Positions 50,341-59,928 are shown, counted from the first letter of the stretch. The stretch is DNA of 64,000 nucleotides from Caballeronia megalochromosomata (GCA_001580565.1 LRBF01000271.1:1-64000); one strand, 5' to 3'. The notes: generated by a model from the letters alone, not told the origin. Made by a program: numbers and translations.

Positions 50341-52596
50341 TTAAAGGGAAGCGTGGAACGTACGCGAGATCACGTCGAGCTGCTGCTCGCGCGCGAGCTT
50401 GACGAAGTTCACCGCGTAGCCGGAGACCCGGATGGTCAGTTGCGGATACTTCTCCGGATGCTCCATCGCATCGACGAGGGTCTCCTTGTTGAAGACATTC
50501 ACGTTGACGTGATGGCCGTGGGCGAGCGTGAACGCGTCGAGACAGTTCGCGAGATTGCGTCTGCGCTCGTCGGCACGGCGCCCGAGTGCGTCAGGCGTGG
50601 CCGACGCCGTCCATGAAATGCCGTCGAGCGCGGCCGCATAGGGGAGCTTCGCGACCGAGGCGCCCGCTGCGACAAAGCCCTTCGTGTCGCGACCGTTCAT
50701 CGGGTTCGCGCCCGGTGCGAACGGCTCACCTGCGCGGCGGCCGTCCGGCGTATTGCCCGTCTTCTTGCCGTACACCACGTTTGAGGTGATCGTGAGCACG
50801 GACTGCGTGGGCACCGAATCACGATAAAAGTATGGCTGCGCCTTGACCTTCTCCATGAACGTCTCGGTCAGCCAGACGGCGATATGGTCAGCGCGGTCGT
50901 CATTGTTGCCATAGGCGGGATACTCACCTTCGACTACGTAGTCGACGGCAAGCCCGTCTGCGTTGCGCACGACCTTGACCTTCGCGTGACGGATCGCGGA
51001 CAGGCTGTCGGCCGCCACCGACAGACCGGCGATCCCGCACGCCATCGTGCGCAGGATGTCGCGGTCATGCAGTGCCATCTCGATGCGCTCGTACGCGTAC
51101 TTGTCGTGCATGTAGTGGATCGCGTTGAGCGCCTTGACATAGGTTCGCGCGAGCCAGTCCATCATCGGGTCCAGCTTCGCAATCACCTCTTCGTAGTCGA
51201 GCTCATCGCCCTTGATCGGCTCGAAGCCCTCTGCAACGAGCTTCCCGCTCACCTCGTCCACTCCGCCGTTGATGGCGTAGAGGAGCGTCTTGGCCAGGTT
51301 CGCGCGGGCGCCAAAGAACTGCATCTGCTTGCCGATACGCATGGCCGACACACAGCACGCGATGCCGTAGTCGTCCCCCCAGTGGGGCCGCATGACGTCA
51401 TCGTTTTCGTACTGGATCGACGAAGTCTGGATCGACACTTCGGCGCAGAAATCCTTGAAGCCTTGGGGTAGTTTGTCGGACCAGAGCACCGTGAGATTAG
51501 GCTCCGGTGCAGCGCCGAGATTGAACAGCGTCTGCAGGACGCGGAAACTCGAACGGGTCACGAGCGTACGGCCGTCCTCGCCCATGCCACCGATCGCTTC
51601 GGTCACCCAGGTCGGGTCACCCGAGAACAACTGGTCGTAATCGGGGGTGCGCAGGAAGCGCACTATCCGGAGCTTGATGACCAGGTCGTCGAACAGTTCC
51701 TGGGCCAGTTCCTCGGTCAGCAGACCACGATCCAGGTCCCGCTGGATGTAGATGTCGAGGAAGGTCGAAATGCGACCAATCGACATCGCCGCGCCGTTCT
51801 GCTCCTTGACCGCTGCGAGATAGCCGAAGTAGAGCCATTGAACCGCCTCGCGGGCTGTGAGCGCCGGGCGCGAGATGTCGTAGCCGTACCGTGCGGCCAT
51901 CTCCTTGAGCTCATCGAGCGCGCGGAACTGTTCCGAGAGTTCTTCGCGCGTACGCATTGTCGATTCGTTGAAGACCGCGTTGTCGAGTTCGTGGAAGGCG
52001 CGCTGGCGGTCGCGTTTGAGCATGTCGATGCCATACAGCGCAACGCGCCGGTAGTCGCCGATGATCCGGCCACGGCCATAGGCGTCAGGCAGGCCCGTGA
52101 CCACACCGGACTTGCGCGCGGCGAGCACGTCGGGCGAGTAGACGTCGAACGTTCCCTGGTTGTGGCTCTTGCGATAGAGCGTCCAGATCTCTTTCACAGT
52201 CGGATCGAGCGCGAAGCCATATGCTTCGAGACCGGCTTCGACCATGCGCAGCCCGCCATTGGGCATGATTGCGCGCTTGAGCGGCGCGTCGGTCTGCAGA
52301 CCCACGATCACTTCGTTGTCTGCATCGATGAAGCCCGGTGCATGGGCTGTTATCGAGGAAGCGCGATCAGCGGAAACGTCGAGCACGCCCTTCTCGCGCT
52401 CGGCCTTGAGCAGGACGGCGAGTTTTTCCCACAGCGCCGTGGTGCGGGCTGTCGGACCGGTGAGAAACGAGCCGTCGTCTGCGTACGGTGTGTAGTTGCT
52501 CTGGATAAAGCTGCGCACATCCACACTTGTCTGCCACGGACCCTCAACAAAATCTGCCCAGGGATCAGCCTTCCATTCATTAGAAAAGACGTTCAT
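50341..52596 (-). CDS. pflB: Formate C-acetyltransferase (pyruvate formate-lyase)
   Basis: A 751-residue glycyl-radical enzyme cleaving pyruvate with CoA to acetyl-CoA and formate. The active-site pair is Cys414-Cys415 in GIACCVSAMRIG, and the radical glycine is Gly726 in RVSGYAVNF, 25 residues from the C-terminus as in PflB. The ATG at 52596 (MNVFSNEWKADPWADFV) has TGGAGTT about eight bases upstream, so a longer frame to 52728 is not used. It lies between ackA and pflA. It needs the downstream activase and is destroyed by oxygen once activated. Confidence 0.95.
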   Translation of the reverse strand: MNVFSNEWKADPWADFVEGPWQTSVDVRSFIQSNYTPYADDGSFLTGPTARTTALWEKLAVLLKAEREKGVLDVSADRASSITAHAPGFIDADNEVIVGLQTDAPLKRAIMPNGGLRMVEAGLEAYGFALDPTVKEIWTLYRKSHNQGTFDVYSPDVLAARKSGVVTGLPDAYGRGRIIGDYRRVALYGIDMLKRDRQRAFHELDNAVFNESTMRTREELSEQFRALDELKEMAARYGYDISRPALTAREAVQWLYFGYLAAVKEQNGAAMSIGRISTFLDIYIQRDLDRGLLTEELAQELFDDLVIKLRIVRFLRTPDYDQLFSGDPTWVTEAIGGMGEDGRTLVTRSSFRVLQTLFNLGAAPEPNLTVLWSDKLPQGFKDFCAEVSIQTSSIQYENDDVMRPHWGDDYGIACCVSAMRIGKQMQFFGARANLAKTLLYAINGGVDEVSGKLVAEGFEPIKGDELDYEEVIAKLDPMMDWLARTYVKALNAIHYMHDKYAYERIEMALHDRDILRTMACGIAGLSVAADSLSAIRHAKVKVVRNADGLAVDYVVEGEYPAYGNNDDRADHIAVWLTETFMEKVKAQPYFYRDSVPTQSVLTITSNVVYGKKTGNTPDGRRAGEPFAPGANPMNGRDTKGFVAAGASVAKLPYAAALDGISWTASATPDALGRRADERRRNLANCLDAFTLAHGHHVNVNVFNKETLVDAMEHPEKYPQLTIRVSGYAVNFVKLAREQQLDVISRTFHASL

Positions 52597-52675
52597 CACA
52601 CAACTCCATCTGGTTGACTGGCACGGCCAACGCCGCGCCACTTTCATCAATACTTTTTGTCGGTTCTTGAAAAGC

Positions 52676-53899
52676 TCAGGCCGCACACGCCTCCGGCTGC
52701 CGTAGCCCCGCGAGGTGGATCGCGTCATCAGCGATCAGGCCTTCCTCGTCCGTCGCGATCACCCAGGCCTGGGTCCGCGAGCCACTGTCTATGCGCCCAC
52801 AGGCTCCGCCCACCAGGCGCCGGTTCGTCGCTGCATTCAGCGTTAAGCCGAAAGCCCGAAGATGCTCAAGTGTCATCTCGCGTATCCGTGTCGAGTTCTC
52901 ACCTATGCCGCCCGTGAAAATCAGTGCGTCGAACCTGTGAAGCGACGCGGCAAGCGCACCGATATACCGCGCGAGCCGGTGCACGAAAACTTCGAGCGCG
53001 AGCCCGGCGCCCACGTGATCTGCCTGCGCGGCCGTCTCGAGCGTCCTGCAGTCGCTGGAGATTCCGGACAGCCCCAGCAAACCCGAGTTGCGGTTCAACA
53101 GCCCTTCGACGCCGGCCAGGTCGAGCCCGGTCACGCGCCCGATCTGCGCCGCCGCGCCTACATCGAGGTCACCCGCGCGGGTGCCCATGACGAGTCCCTC
53201 CAGCGGCGTGAGGCCCATCGATGTATCGCGGCACTCCCCGTTGACCACTGCACAGGCCGACGCGCCGTTGCCGAGGTGGACTATCACGACGCCGTGATCC
53301 TCCGGATCGAGTGCAAGCAGCTCGACGGCACGACTCGCAACGTAACGAAACGAGGTTCCGTGAAAGCCGTAGCGCCGGATGCCATGTACCTCATAGAGGT
53401 ACTTCGGGATCGCGTACATATAGGCCTGCGGCCTCATGGTCTGATGAAACGCGGTGTCGAACACGGCAATCTGCGGGATCGCGGGGAAAAGTTCGTCGCA
53501 GGCGCGGATACCCAGCAGGTTTGCGGCGTTGTGCAGCGGCGCGAGAACTGAAACAGCTTCGATGTCCCTGATGACTTCCGGCGTGATGAGCACTGACCGG
53601 GTGAAGCGTTCGCCACCATGCACCACGCGGTGCCCGACTGCCGCAACATCCGCAAGCCATCCGTTGCGTTCGATGTGCGAGAAGATTGCCTGCAGCGCAT
53701 CCGTATGAGTGCTTCCGGGCAGGTCCTCGATGCTCTTTGCGAGCCCGTTGCGGATGATCAGGCGGGCAGGTCCGGAAGTGCAGAGCGACTCCGCGACCCC
53801 GGTCAAGAGCGCCGGGGCGCCGTCGGCCGGCAGCAGTTTGAACTTCACGGACGACGATCCGCTGTTGACAACGAGTACCAGTGATTGTTGCGAACTCAT
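52676..53899 (-). CDS. ackA: Acetate kinase
   Basis: A 407-residue acetate kinase making ATP from acetyl phosphate. Signatures are LVVNSGSSSVKFKL at about 8-21 (first family motif), RRYGFHGTSFRYVASRA in the second, the Arg of GHRVVHGGERF, and GGIGENSTRIRE near 318. ATG 53899 opens MSSQQSLVLVVNSG and is chosen over a longer frame to 54004. It lies upstream of pflB and downstream of the OFA transporter in one direction. With pta it forms the acetyl-CoA-to-acetate branch of the module. Confidence 0.95.
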   Translation of the reverse strand: MSSQQSLVLVVNSGSSSVKFKLLPADGAPALLTGVAESLCTSGPARLIIRNGLAKSIEDLPGSTHTDALQAIFSHIERNGWLADVAAVGHRVVHGGERFTRSVLITPEVIRDIEAVSVLAPLHNAANLLGIRACDELFPAIPQIAVFDTAFHQTMRPQAYMYAIPKYLYEVHGIRRYGFHGTSFRYVASRAVELLALDPEDHGVVIVHLGNGASACAVVNGECRDTSMGLTPLEGLVMGTRAGDLDVGAAAQIGRVTGLDLAGVEGLLNRNSGLLGLSGISSDCRTLETAAQADHVGAGLALEVFVHRLARYIGALAASLHRFDALIFTGGIGENSTRIREMTLEHLRAFGLTLNAATNRRLVGGACGRIDSGSRTQAWVIATDEEGLIADDAIHLAGLRQPEACAA

Positions 53900-54076
53900 G
53901 GCTTCGATACCTACGAATTGATCCAGAGTCACGAGGGCTTCGCAGAACGCCGCTCTGGTCGGCGTGCTCCTTTCTCCGCGTATGAGGGGCAGAAACCTCT
54001 TCACATCACACCTGTCGCGGGAGGCCTGGCCACACGAGCCAACACCTCCTCTGACCAGGCGCAGGCGGCTACTGGC

Positions 54077-55327
54077 TCAAGCGGTCTTGGCAGCCTTGCC
54101 GAGCGCAGTGCGATTCGGCAGGGCCGGGATCGGCGCCTTGCGCCGTTGGGGTGCCCTTTCGCGTGGCGGACGCAGCATGGTGATGATGACGAGCGAGACG
54201 ACACAGAGCGCGACGATCCCGACGAACGGCCCCTGCAGTCCGCCACCTATCACACCGATAAGTGCGCCGGCGAGCGCGCTCACGCCAAAGCCTTGATAGA
54301 TCAACCCGTAGATCTGGTTGACGTTCTTCACGCCGAAGAAGTCACCGACCAACGCGGGATACACAGTCAGGGATCCGCCAAAGCTGAACGTGATAGCGCC
54401 CATCGCGAGCATGAACACGCCCTTGGTAAGCGGGACGAAGAGGAGCGTCGATACGCCAAGCAGCATCAGAATCAGGCCGAAGGCGAGCACAGGCTTGCGG
54501 CCGATGCGGTCGGACCCCGGGCCCATGATCAGGCGACCCGCGATATTCGCCAGGGCCATGATCGAAACCACGCCGACGGCTTCCGGACGCGTCAGATGCA
54601 CCAGGCGAAGGCCCACGTCGGTGGCGACGCTGATCGAGTAAAGGCCGCCCATGCATGTCGTGAACAACACCGCGAAGATCAGGTATGCCTGAGGCTGACG
54701 AAGTGCCGCACGAAGGGTGTAGCCGGTGACACTCGAGCCGGCCGCGGACTGCTGCTCGGGTGCACTCGAGATCAGCGGGACAATCGCTACCAGACCCACG
54801 GCGATAAGCACGCCCCAGTACGTGAAGGCGCTGGACACTCCGAACTGAGCGATGAGTGCCACGTTGACGTATTTGAAGAGGAAACTGCCCAGGCCGTACG
54901 CGCTGATCGACAGGCCGGAAATGAGCCCCTTACGCTCAGGCATCCAGCGGATCATGTTGGTGAGCGTCATCATGTAGCCCACGCCGTTGGCAAACCCGAC
55001 CATGACGCCCGCGGTCAGGTATAACTCGGTCAGGCTGTCGGCCTGCGAGGCAAGCGCCAGGCCTGCGCCTAAAAGGAGCGCCGATCCGAAGAGGGTTTTG
55101 CGGATACCGAAGGTGCGCTCGAGCCAGCCGCAACAGGAGGCGCCGATCGCAAGACAGAACGTGGTGAAAGCAAAGGTGAGCGCGACTTTCGAGAGGGGCC
55201 AGCCGAACTCGGTGACGAGTGGTTGGTTAAACAGGCTCCACGTATAAATGGAACCTAGCACAAGTTGTGCGATGAGAGTGCCGCCCAATACTACCCAGGC
55301 GCGGCTGGAACTAGAGGTCTGATTCAT
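54077..55327 (-). CDS. OFA-family MFS transporter (oxalate/formate antiporter-like)
   Basis: A 416-residue twelve-helix major facilitator of the oxalate:formate antiporter family. Typical is the helix 1-2 region RAWVVLGGTLIAQLVLGSIYTWSLFNQPL and the later GPGSDRIGRKPVLAFG motif A-like loop. At the head of a pyruvate formate-lyase operon it most likely moves formate or pyruvate/lactate-type monocarboxylates across the inner membrane. ATG 55327 is used, with a longer frame to 55399 possible. A stretch of 177 bases separates it from ackA. Confidence 0.88.
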   Translation of the reverse strand: MNQTSSSSRAWVVLGGTLIAQLVLGSIYTWSLFNQPLVTEFGWPLSKVALTFAFTTFCLAIGASCCGWLERTFGIRKTLFGSALLLGAGLALASQADSLTELYLTAGVMVGFANGVGYMMTLTNMIRWMPERKGLISGLSISAYGLGSFLFKYVNVALIAQFGVSSAFTYWGVLIAVGLVAIVPLISSAPEQQSAAGSSVTGYTLRAALRQPQAYLIFAVLFTTCMGGLYSISVATDVGLRLVHLTRPEAVGVVSIMALANIAGRLIMGPGSDRIGRKPVLAFGLILMLLGVSTLLFVPLTKGVFMLAMGAITFSFGGSLTVYPALVGDFFGVKNVNQIYGLIYQGFGVSALAGALIGVIGGGLQGPFVGIVALCVVSLVIITMLRPPRERAPQRRKAPIPALPNRTALGKAAKTA

Positions 55328-55837
55328 GGTATTTGGCCGGGCCCCGTACATATCGGTTGCCCGCGATAGTTGCATAGGTTTTGGGGATCTTTGTTTCAAA
55401 CACTTGCATAGGCATCCTTATTGATAACCACATTTTTCTGACACTGAACGAAGACAACAGGTGCGAATGTGCGACAGGCAGGCAACCGGACAGGTACGCA
55501 GCGCCGGACTTTGCGCGCACCGGCCGAGAATCCGGACCGGCATTTAGTTGACTCGTCCAGTATATTCGCGACTGTAAGTAGTTTGTATGCGGCGACCCAC
55601 CGCATGCCTTTCGCGCGGGACGTCATCGAAAAAGAGGCTCAGGCTGTCTTGAACCCACGCTGGGTCTGCCTAACAGACAGGTGCGCCGGCGCGGAGGCGC
55701 TGTTGAAACAGGGGCAAACAAACGTTTTAAACGACTGCTGATTCCATCTGCGACGGACGGTCACGTGCCTCCTCGCGAGACCCTCATAAACTTACAAGCC
55801 GTAAGTTGTATAAGGAAACGCGATCAAGGAGGTTGTG
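55328..55837. other. intergenic, upstream region of the fermentation genes and of the synthase module
   Basis: These 510 bases hold the start region for the OFA-ackA-pfl-pta run on the minus strand and, at the far end, for the plus-strand module. A TTGAT half-site at 55421-55425 lacks a matching second half at FNR spacing. Near the right end is the inverted repeat 55789-55807. Short frames around 55469-55741 have no recognisable product. Confidence 0.45.
55789..55807. promoter_or_regulatory. Inverted repeat before the small membrane-protein remnant
   Basis: AACTTAC-N5-GTAAGTT is a perfect 7-base inverted repeat, 31 bases before the ATG at 55838. Size and AT content fit a TetR- or PadR-type dimer operator, but no such gene is adjacent. 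It could control the small ORF and the synthase gene downstream. Confidence 0.45.
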
Positions 55838-56006
55838 ATGAAGAGCCCTCGCGGGCTCACCCGCCACCGACATCGCGGCATTGACTGGCGGCATCCTGGT
55901 CGGCAACAAGATCATACTTCTAGCCTGTGTCGCGGTGATGGGCAAACCGGGATTCGAGCAGCTAAGAGCCCGCGTTTTTCGCCGATTCAAGCTGAGCAGA
56001 ACGTAG
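55838..56006 (+). pseudogene. Frameshifted small membrane-protein gene
   Basis: AAGGAGG sits five bases before ATG 55838, the strongest ribosome binding site in this area, but the frame from this ATG gives an arginine- and histidine-rich sequence with no protein-like character. In the +1 frame from 55842 to a TAG at 56004-56006 the sequence is membrane-protein-like: TDIAALTGGILVGNKIILLA, then CVAVMGKPGFEQLRARVFRR. Removing one base within the first few codons would join them into a protein of about 55 residues with one transmembrane helix and a basic tail. It looks recently broken, or holds a sequencing error. Confidence 0.5.
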
Positions 56007-56076
56007 TAAGCCCTATCGCCGGCAGACACGCGTACCCCATTACCGTTTTGCAGTGGAATTAATCGCAGGACCAATT

Positions 56077-57420
56077 GTGAAAACTTCAGCACTCCCAATC
56101 ACCATCAACGAACAATCAAGGTGGTATCTACCGGTACGGATGAAATTCACACTGGCGCTCACTCTCGCGACGATGTGGAGTGCGCTCTCTTTCTATCTGG
56201 GTCAGCGCTGGCTGGCCGACATGAGTCACCTTTTTGGCGCGGTTTGGGCATACCTGATCTTATTCGGCATTGCGATTTTGCCCGGCTTCATGAATGCCTT
56301 CCTGCTCTTGAGTCTGCTGATGGATCGCCGGCCGGCGTTGCGTGGAGTAAATGGACCGCTACCCGGCATCAGCATGCTCGTCGCAGCGTACAACGAGGAA
56401 GCCAGTATCGCGCAAACGATCGAAAGTATCGCGCGCCAGGCCTATCCCGGCGAGTTGCAGGTGATTGTGATCAATGACGGCTCTTCTGACGGCACAGCCG
56501 CCGTGCTGGATCGCTTGCACTATCCGTGGCTCGAGGTCATCCACCTTCCCCGCAATATGGGGAAAGCGGGCGCGCTCAACGAGGGCTTGAAGCAGGTGCG
56601 TCACGCGCTGACCGTTACGGTGGACGGCGACTCCTACTTGTATCACCGCGCGCTGGAGAATCTCACGCGCCGCTACTTGAGCGACCCGCCGGACACGAAG
56701 GCCGTTGCGGGCGCCGTGCTTGTGCGCAATTCGCGGACCAATCTGGTCACGCAGATCCAGGAGTGGGACTACTTTCATGGCATCGCTGCCATCAAGCGGG
56801 CGCAAAGTCTCTACCAGGGGACGCTGGTCGCTCAGGGCGCTTTCTCCATCTACGACACTGAGGTGTTGCGTCACATCGGTGGCTGGCCTCACTCGGTCGG
56901 CGAAGACATCGTGCTCACATGGGCGATCCTGAAAGCGGGGTTTCGCGTTGGCTTTGCCGAAAACGCGTGCCTCTTCACCAATGCGCCAACCACGATGCGG
57001 CAGTTCATCCGTCAGCGTCAGCGGTGGTCACGCGGGCTGATCGAAGCATTCAAGGAACATTGGCAGATGCTGTTCCAACGGCGCATGACGACGGTCTTCA
57101 TCTGGTGGAATCTGCTGTTCCCCTTCATGGATCTGGTCTACACGCTCGCTTTCGTCCCAGGCCTGGTGCTGGCACTGTTCGGCGTCTACTGGATCGCGGG
57201 GCCCATGACGCTGCTCGTTCTCCCAATGGCGCTGGTCATCAACGGCATCATGTATCGCATCCAGTCCGGCATGTTCACCGCACAGAACCTGAAAGTACGC
57301 CGAAATTGGCTCGGCTTCATCTGCTATAGCCTGTTTTATGGGTTGGTTCTGCAGCCCGCCTGCGTAGTTGGGTATGTGCAGGAGTTCGTGATGCGCACCA
57401 AGCGTTGGGGCACGAAATGA
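56077..57420 (+). CDS. PgaC/IcaA-like processive glycosyltransferase (polysaccharide synthase)
   Basis: A 447-residue membrane GT2 synthase. Two transmembrane helices at about 15-80 precede the GT domain with LVAAYNEEASIA, NDGSSDG, VDGDS, GED and the Q-R-Q-R-W motif (FIRQRQRWSRG) of processive beta-glycosyltransferases; two to four further helices follow. These are the features of PgaC (poly-beta-1,6-N-acetylglucosamine synthase) and HAS/cellulose-type relatives. GTG 56077 is used, with GCAGGA eight bases upstream; GTG 56053 is possible. It overlaps the next gene region, a beta-barrel. No PgaB deacetylase or PgaD is present, so the polymer identity is uncertain. Confidence 0.85.
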   Translation: MKTSALPITINEQSRWYLPVRMKFTLALTLATMWSALSFYLGQRWLADMSHLFGAVWAYLILFGIAILPGFMNAFLLLSLLMDRRPALRGVNGPLPGISMLVAAYNEEASIAQTIESIARQAYPGELQVIVINDGSSDGTAAVLDRLHYPWLEVIHLPRNMGKAGALNEGLKQVRHALTVTVDGDSYLYHRALENLTRRYLSDPPDTKAVAGAVLVRNSRTNLVTQIQEWDYFHGIAAIKRAQSLYQGTLVAQGAFSIYDTEVLRHIGGWPHSVGEDIVLTWAILKAGFRVGFAENACLFTNAPTTMRQFIRQRQRWSRGLIEAFKEHWQMLFQRRMTTVFIWWNLLFPFMDLVYTLAFVPGLVLALFGVYWIAGPMTLLVLPMALVINGIMYRIQSGMFTAQNLKVRRNWLGFICYSLFYGLVLQPACVVGYVQEFVMRTKRWGTK

Positions 57421-57449
57421 CCTCAAATCGGAAAACGGAGGCATTCGTA

Positions 57450-58415
57450 ATGCATATTCGTCGCTGGGCGGGCGGCATCGGGCTTCGGCACGTGCTCGCT
57501 ATCGTCGGTGCACTCGCGCTCGGCGCGCTTGCGCCCGCACGCGCCCAATCTCGTGACGGGCCAGGCAAGTATGGCGCACCCATTGGTGACGTTTTCTACA
57601 GCAATGACAGCGATCATTTCGAGGAAGAGCGCGCAAACCTCGAGTATCTGTTCCCGAACGGCTTGGGGGTGGGCACGAGCATCGCGCACTACAGCGCGCC
57701 CGGATGGTCTGCCACCGGACGCGGTGCATACGGTCTGTACTACCAGCATGATGCGAAGCAAACCGTGGATGGCAGGCTTGGCGTGATGGATACCGATGGT
57801 CACACAACAGTGACGGGTACATTGGACTACATGCGGCACCTCACCGCAGACACGGGGTTAGGTGTGAGCGCGGGGCGAGATGTCGTCGACTCGGAAGCCG
57901 GAATCGAGAAAGGCCTGACCTACAACAGCCTGCTGCTCGTGTTCGATCACCAGTTCACTTCACGCTTCAGCGTCGGAGTTGCGGCGGGCGCGCTTTTGTT
58001 CTCGGACGACAACACGCGTCCTCTCTTACGTACACGATGGACCTATGAAGTGGTGCCTAACAGCGGGCTCAACGCATACATCAAGACTCGAACTTATTAC
58101 GACAGCAATCCCGACCAGGGCAACTACTTCTCTCCGCGCTGGCTGAATGAGGCGTCAGGCGGTGTCTCGTGGCGGACCGCGGTCGGCGACAAGGCCGTCT
58201 TCTTCGTGAACGCCGACGCCGGACGCCAGAACCTACCGGACGCAGCAAGCAACATATGGAGCGTACGTGGCGGCGCGCAGAACCACCGCAGCCGGACCGT
58301 GCAGTGGCAGGTCGCCGTGGAAACGACCAACAACCGCGCGTCCGGGTTCGCGATCGGCGGCTCGTCGTATCGATACACAAGCGTCACGGGCCGCCTGCTG
58401 TTTCCACTCAACTGA
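57450..58415 (+). CDS. Outer-membrane beta-barrel protein (PgaA barrel/YaiO-like)
   Basis: A 321-residue exported protein with a signal peptide (about 1-33, ending ARAQ) and then regularly alternating amphipathic strands throughout, the look of a 14-16 strand barrel. It resembles the C-terminal porin part of PgaA-type exporters but has no TPR superhelix. GGAGG ten bases before ATG 57450 fixes that start; an ATG at 57417 overlaps the synthase stop. Directly downstream of the synthase, it is a natural candidate for polymer passage through the outer membrane. Its C-terminal residue is not the usual Phe. Confidence 0.72.
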   Translation: MHIRRWAGGIGLRHVLAIVGALALGALAPARAQSRDGPGKYGAPIGDVFYSNDSDHFEEERANLEYLFPNGLGVGTSIAHYSAPGWSATGRGAYGLYYQHDAKQTVDGRLGVMDTDGHTTVTGTLDYMRHLTADTGLGVSAGRDVVDSEAGIEKGLTYNSLLLVFDHQFTSRFSVGVAAGALLFSDDNTRPLLRTRWTYEVVPNSGLNAYIKTRTYYDSNPDQGNYFSPRWLNEASGGVSWRTAVGDKAVFFVNADAGRQNLPDAASNIWSVRGGAQNHRSRTVQWQVAVETTNNRASGFAIGGSSYRYTSVTGRLLFPLN

Positions 58416-58615
58416 GCGTGCGTCGCGCTTCTTCTGCGGGGAGCCTCAGGACCAGTAAAGGCCAGTCTCGGCGCTGGATATACTGTTGGCAGAAACATTC
58501 GAAGGCGCACGTAGATTCTCAAGAGTTCCACTGCAGGCTGGCGCAAAACAGCATGACCGGTCGGCCGAATTGACTGGCAAGTTCATCGCACCGCTCACCA
58601 GAGAGGTCTCCCGTC

Positions 58616-59761
58616 ATGCACAGTCGGCAAAGGTCTGCTGGGTCCGCCGTGTCGGACCGGCGCGTGCGTCCTGTCCGCACCCTCTGGAGCGCCTGTTTCC
58701 TGTTTGCTTTAGCGACAGGCGCAGTGCATGCCGACGAAGGGTCTGCGAACGAGCAGGAATCCGCGCAGGCGCAGCCGCCGACGAAAACGCCATCGCCGTG
58801 GTTAGTGTTGCCGACGTTCTCGAACAACCCCAAGCTCGGCACCTCAGTCGGGGGACTCGTCGGTTACGCCCGAAAGTTCGATCCTGAATCACAGGTGTCG
58901 ATGTTTGGCGTGGCTGCGCAATACACATCGACGAATTCCGTGACCGCGGCGATTTTCGCGCGAACCTCGTTCGACCAGGACCAGCATCGACTGTCAGTCC
59001 TTGCAGTGGGTGGGTCGATCAAGAACGACTACGATAACTTCCTTGGAACCGGAACTCCACTGCGCTCGGAAGACCATATACGCGCGTTTGTGGCGCGCTA
59101 TTTGTATCGCTTCACAGGCGACTGGTTCATCGGCGCGCAAACAATCTTCACCAACTACCAGATCGTCGGGCAGACAGCACTCGACGACGACCTGCTCAGC
59201 GTTCTCGGGCTGACCGGCTTCAAGGCGGGCGGCGTCGGCCTGGTTCTCAACCACGATTCGCGGGATATCGTCGACGCGCCGAAACAGGGGTGGTACTTGA
59301 ACCTCAACAATATCGCTTATCGTCAGGCCCTCGAAGGGAGCAACAATTTCAGCGTGTACCGGGCCGACTACAGGCAGTTCTGGAGCCACGGCGACGGCAA
59401 TGTGTTTGCCGTGCGGCAGAGCAACCAGTGGACGGCAGACGCGCCCGCGGGCGCCTACGCGCCCGTCGTACTGCGCGGATACACGATGGGTGAATACCTG
59501 GGCAAGTACATGTCCTCACTGGAGGTCGAGGAGCGCCATCGACTGGCCGAACGCTGGACCGCGACGCTCTTCGCCGGGGTAGCCTGTTTGTACGGTGCGA
59601 GCCGTGGCGGCTGTACAGACTCCGCCAACCGCTTTCCCAGCGTCGGCGCCGGTGTGCAGTACATCCTGAAACCCGCCCAGGGCATTGTCGCCAACATGGA
59701 GTTCGCGGCCGGCAAGGAGGGCAACAAGGCTTTGCTCTTCAAGATGGGATACGGCTGGTGA
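58616..59761 (+). CDS. Omp85/BamA-TamA-family outer-membrane protein without POTRA domains
   Basis: A 381-residue exported protein with a signal peptide (about 20-40) and a region of about 320 residues matching the C-terminal surface-antigen (Bac_surface_Ag) barrel of the Omp85 superfamily: PTFSNNPKLGTSVGGL start, GVGLVLNHDSRDIVDAPKQGWYLNL (the BamA-type D-S-R-D...P-x-x-G motif), LRGYTMGEYLGKY resembling the VRGF loop, and FPSVGAGVQYIL. No POTRA repeats precede it; they are normally needed for substrate delivery. It lies 200 bases after the other barrel and may belong to the same module or be independent. Confidence 0.82.
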   Translation: MHSRQRSAGSAVSDRRVRPVRTLWSACFLFALATGAVHADEGSANEQESAQAQPPTKTPSPWLVLPTFSNNPKLGTSVGGLVGYARKFDPESQVSMFGVAAQYTSTNSVTAAIFARTSFDQDQHRLSVLAVGGSIKNDYDNFLGTGTPLRSEDHIRAFVARYLYRFTGDWFIGAQTIFTNYQIVGQTALDDDLLSVLGLTGFKAGGVGLVLNHDSRDIVDAPKQGWYLNLNNIAYRQALEGSNNFSVYRADYRQFWSHGDGNVFAVRQSNQWTADAPAGAYAPVVLRGYTMGEYLGKYMSSLEVEERHRLAERWTATLFAGVACLYGASRGGCTDSANRFPSVGAGVQYILKPAQGIVANMEFAAGKEGNKALLFKMGYGW

Positions 59762-59928
59762 TCAGGCTTCTGCCAGCCCGGATTTTCCGTGAAGCGCGGT
59801 ACGGGCTCCGCCCGGCAGATGCGACCGCCCGGCGAACTCCCAGTTTTGCACCGCACCGCAAAGATTACGGATGCAACTGTTGAGGCCCATTTCTCCGAAA
59901 ATCGGCTTGACAGACACTCTTACGATAT

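Noticed and set aside
55421..55434. TTGAT-N4 as an FNR/Anr box upstream of the fermentation genes
   Set aside because: Only the left half-site is present; the right half should read ATCAA but is ACATT. It may be coincidence, although oxygen control is expected for pfl.
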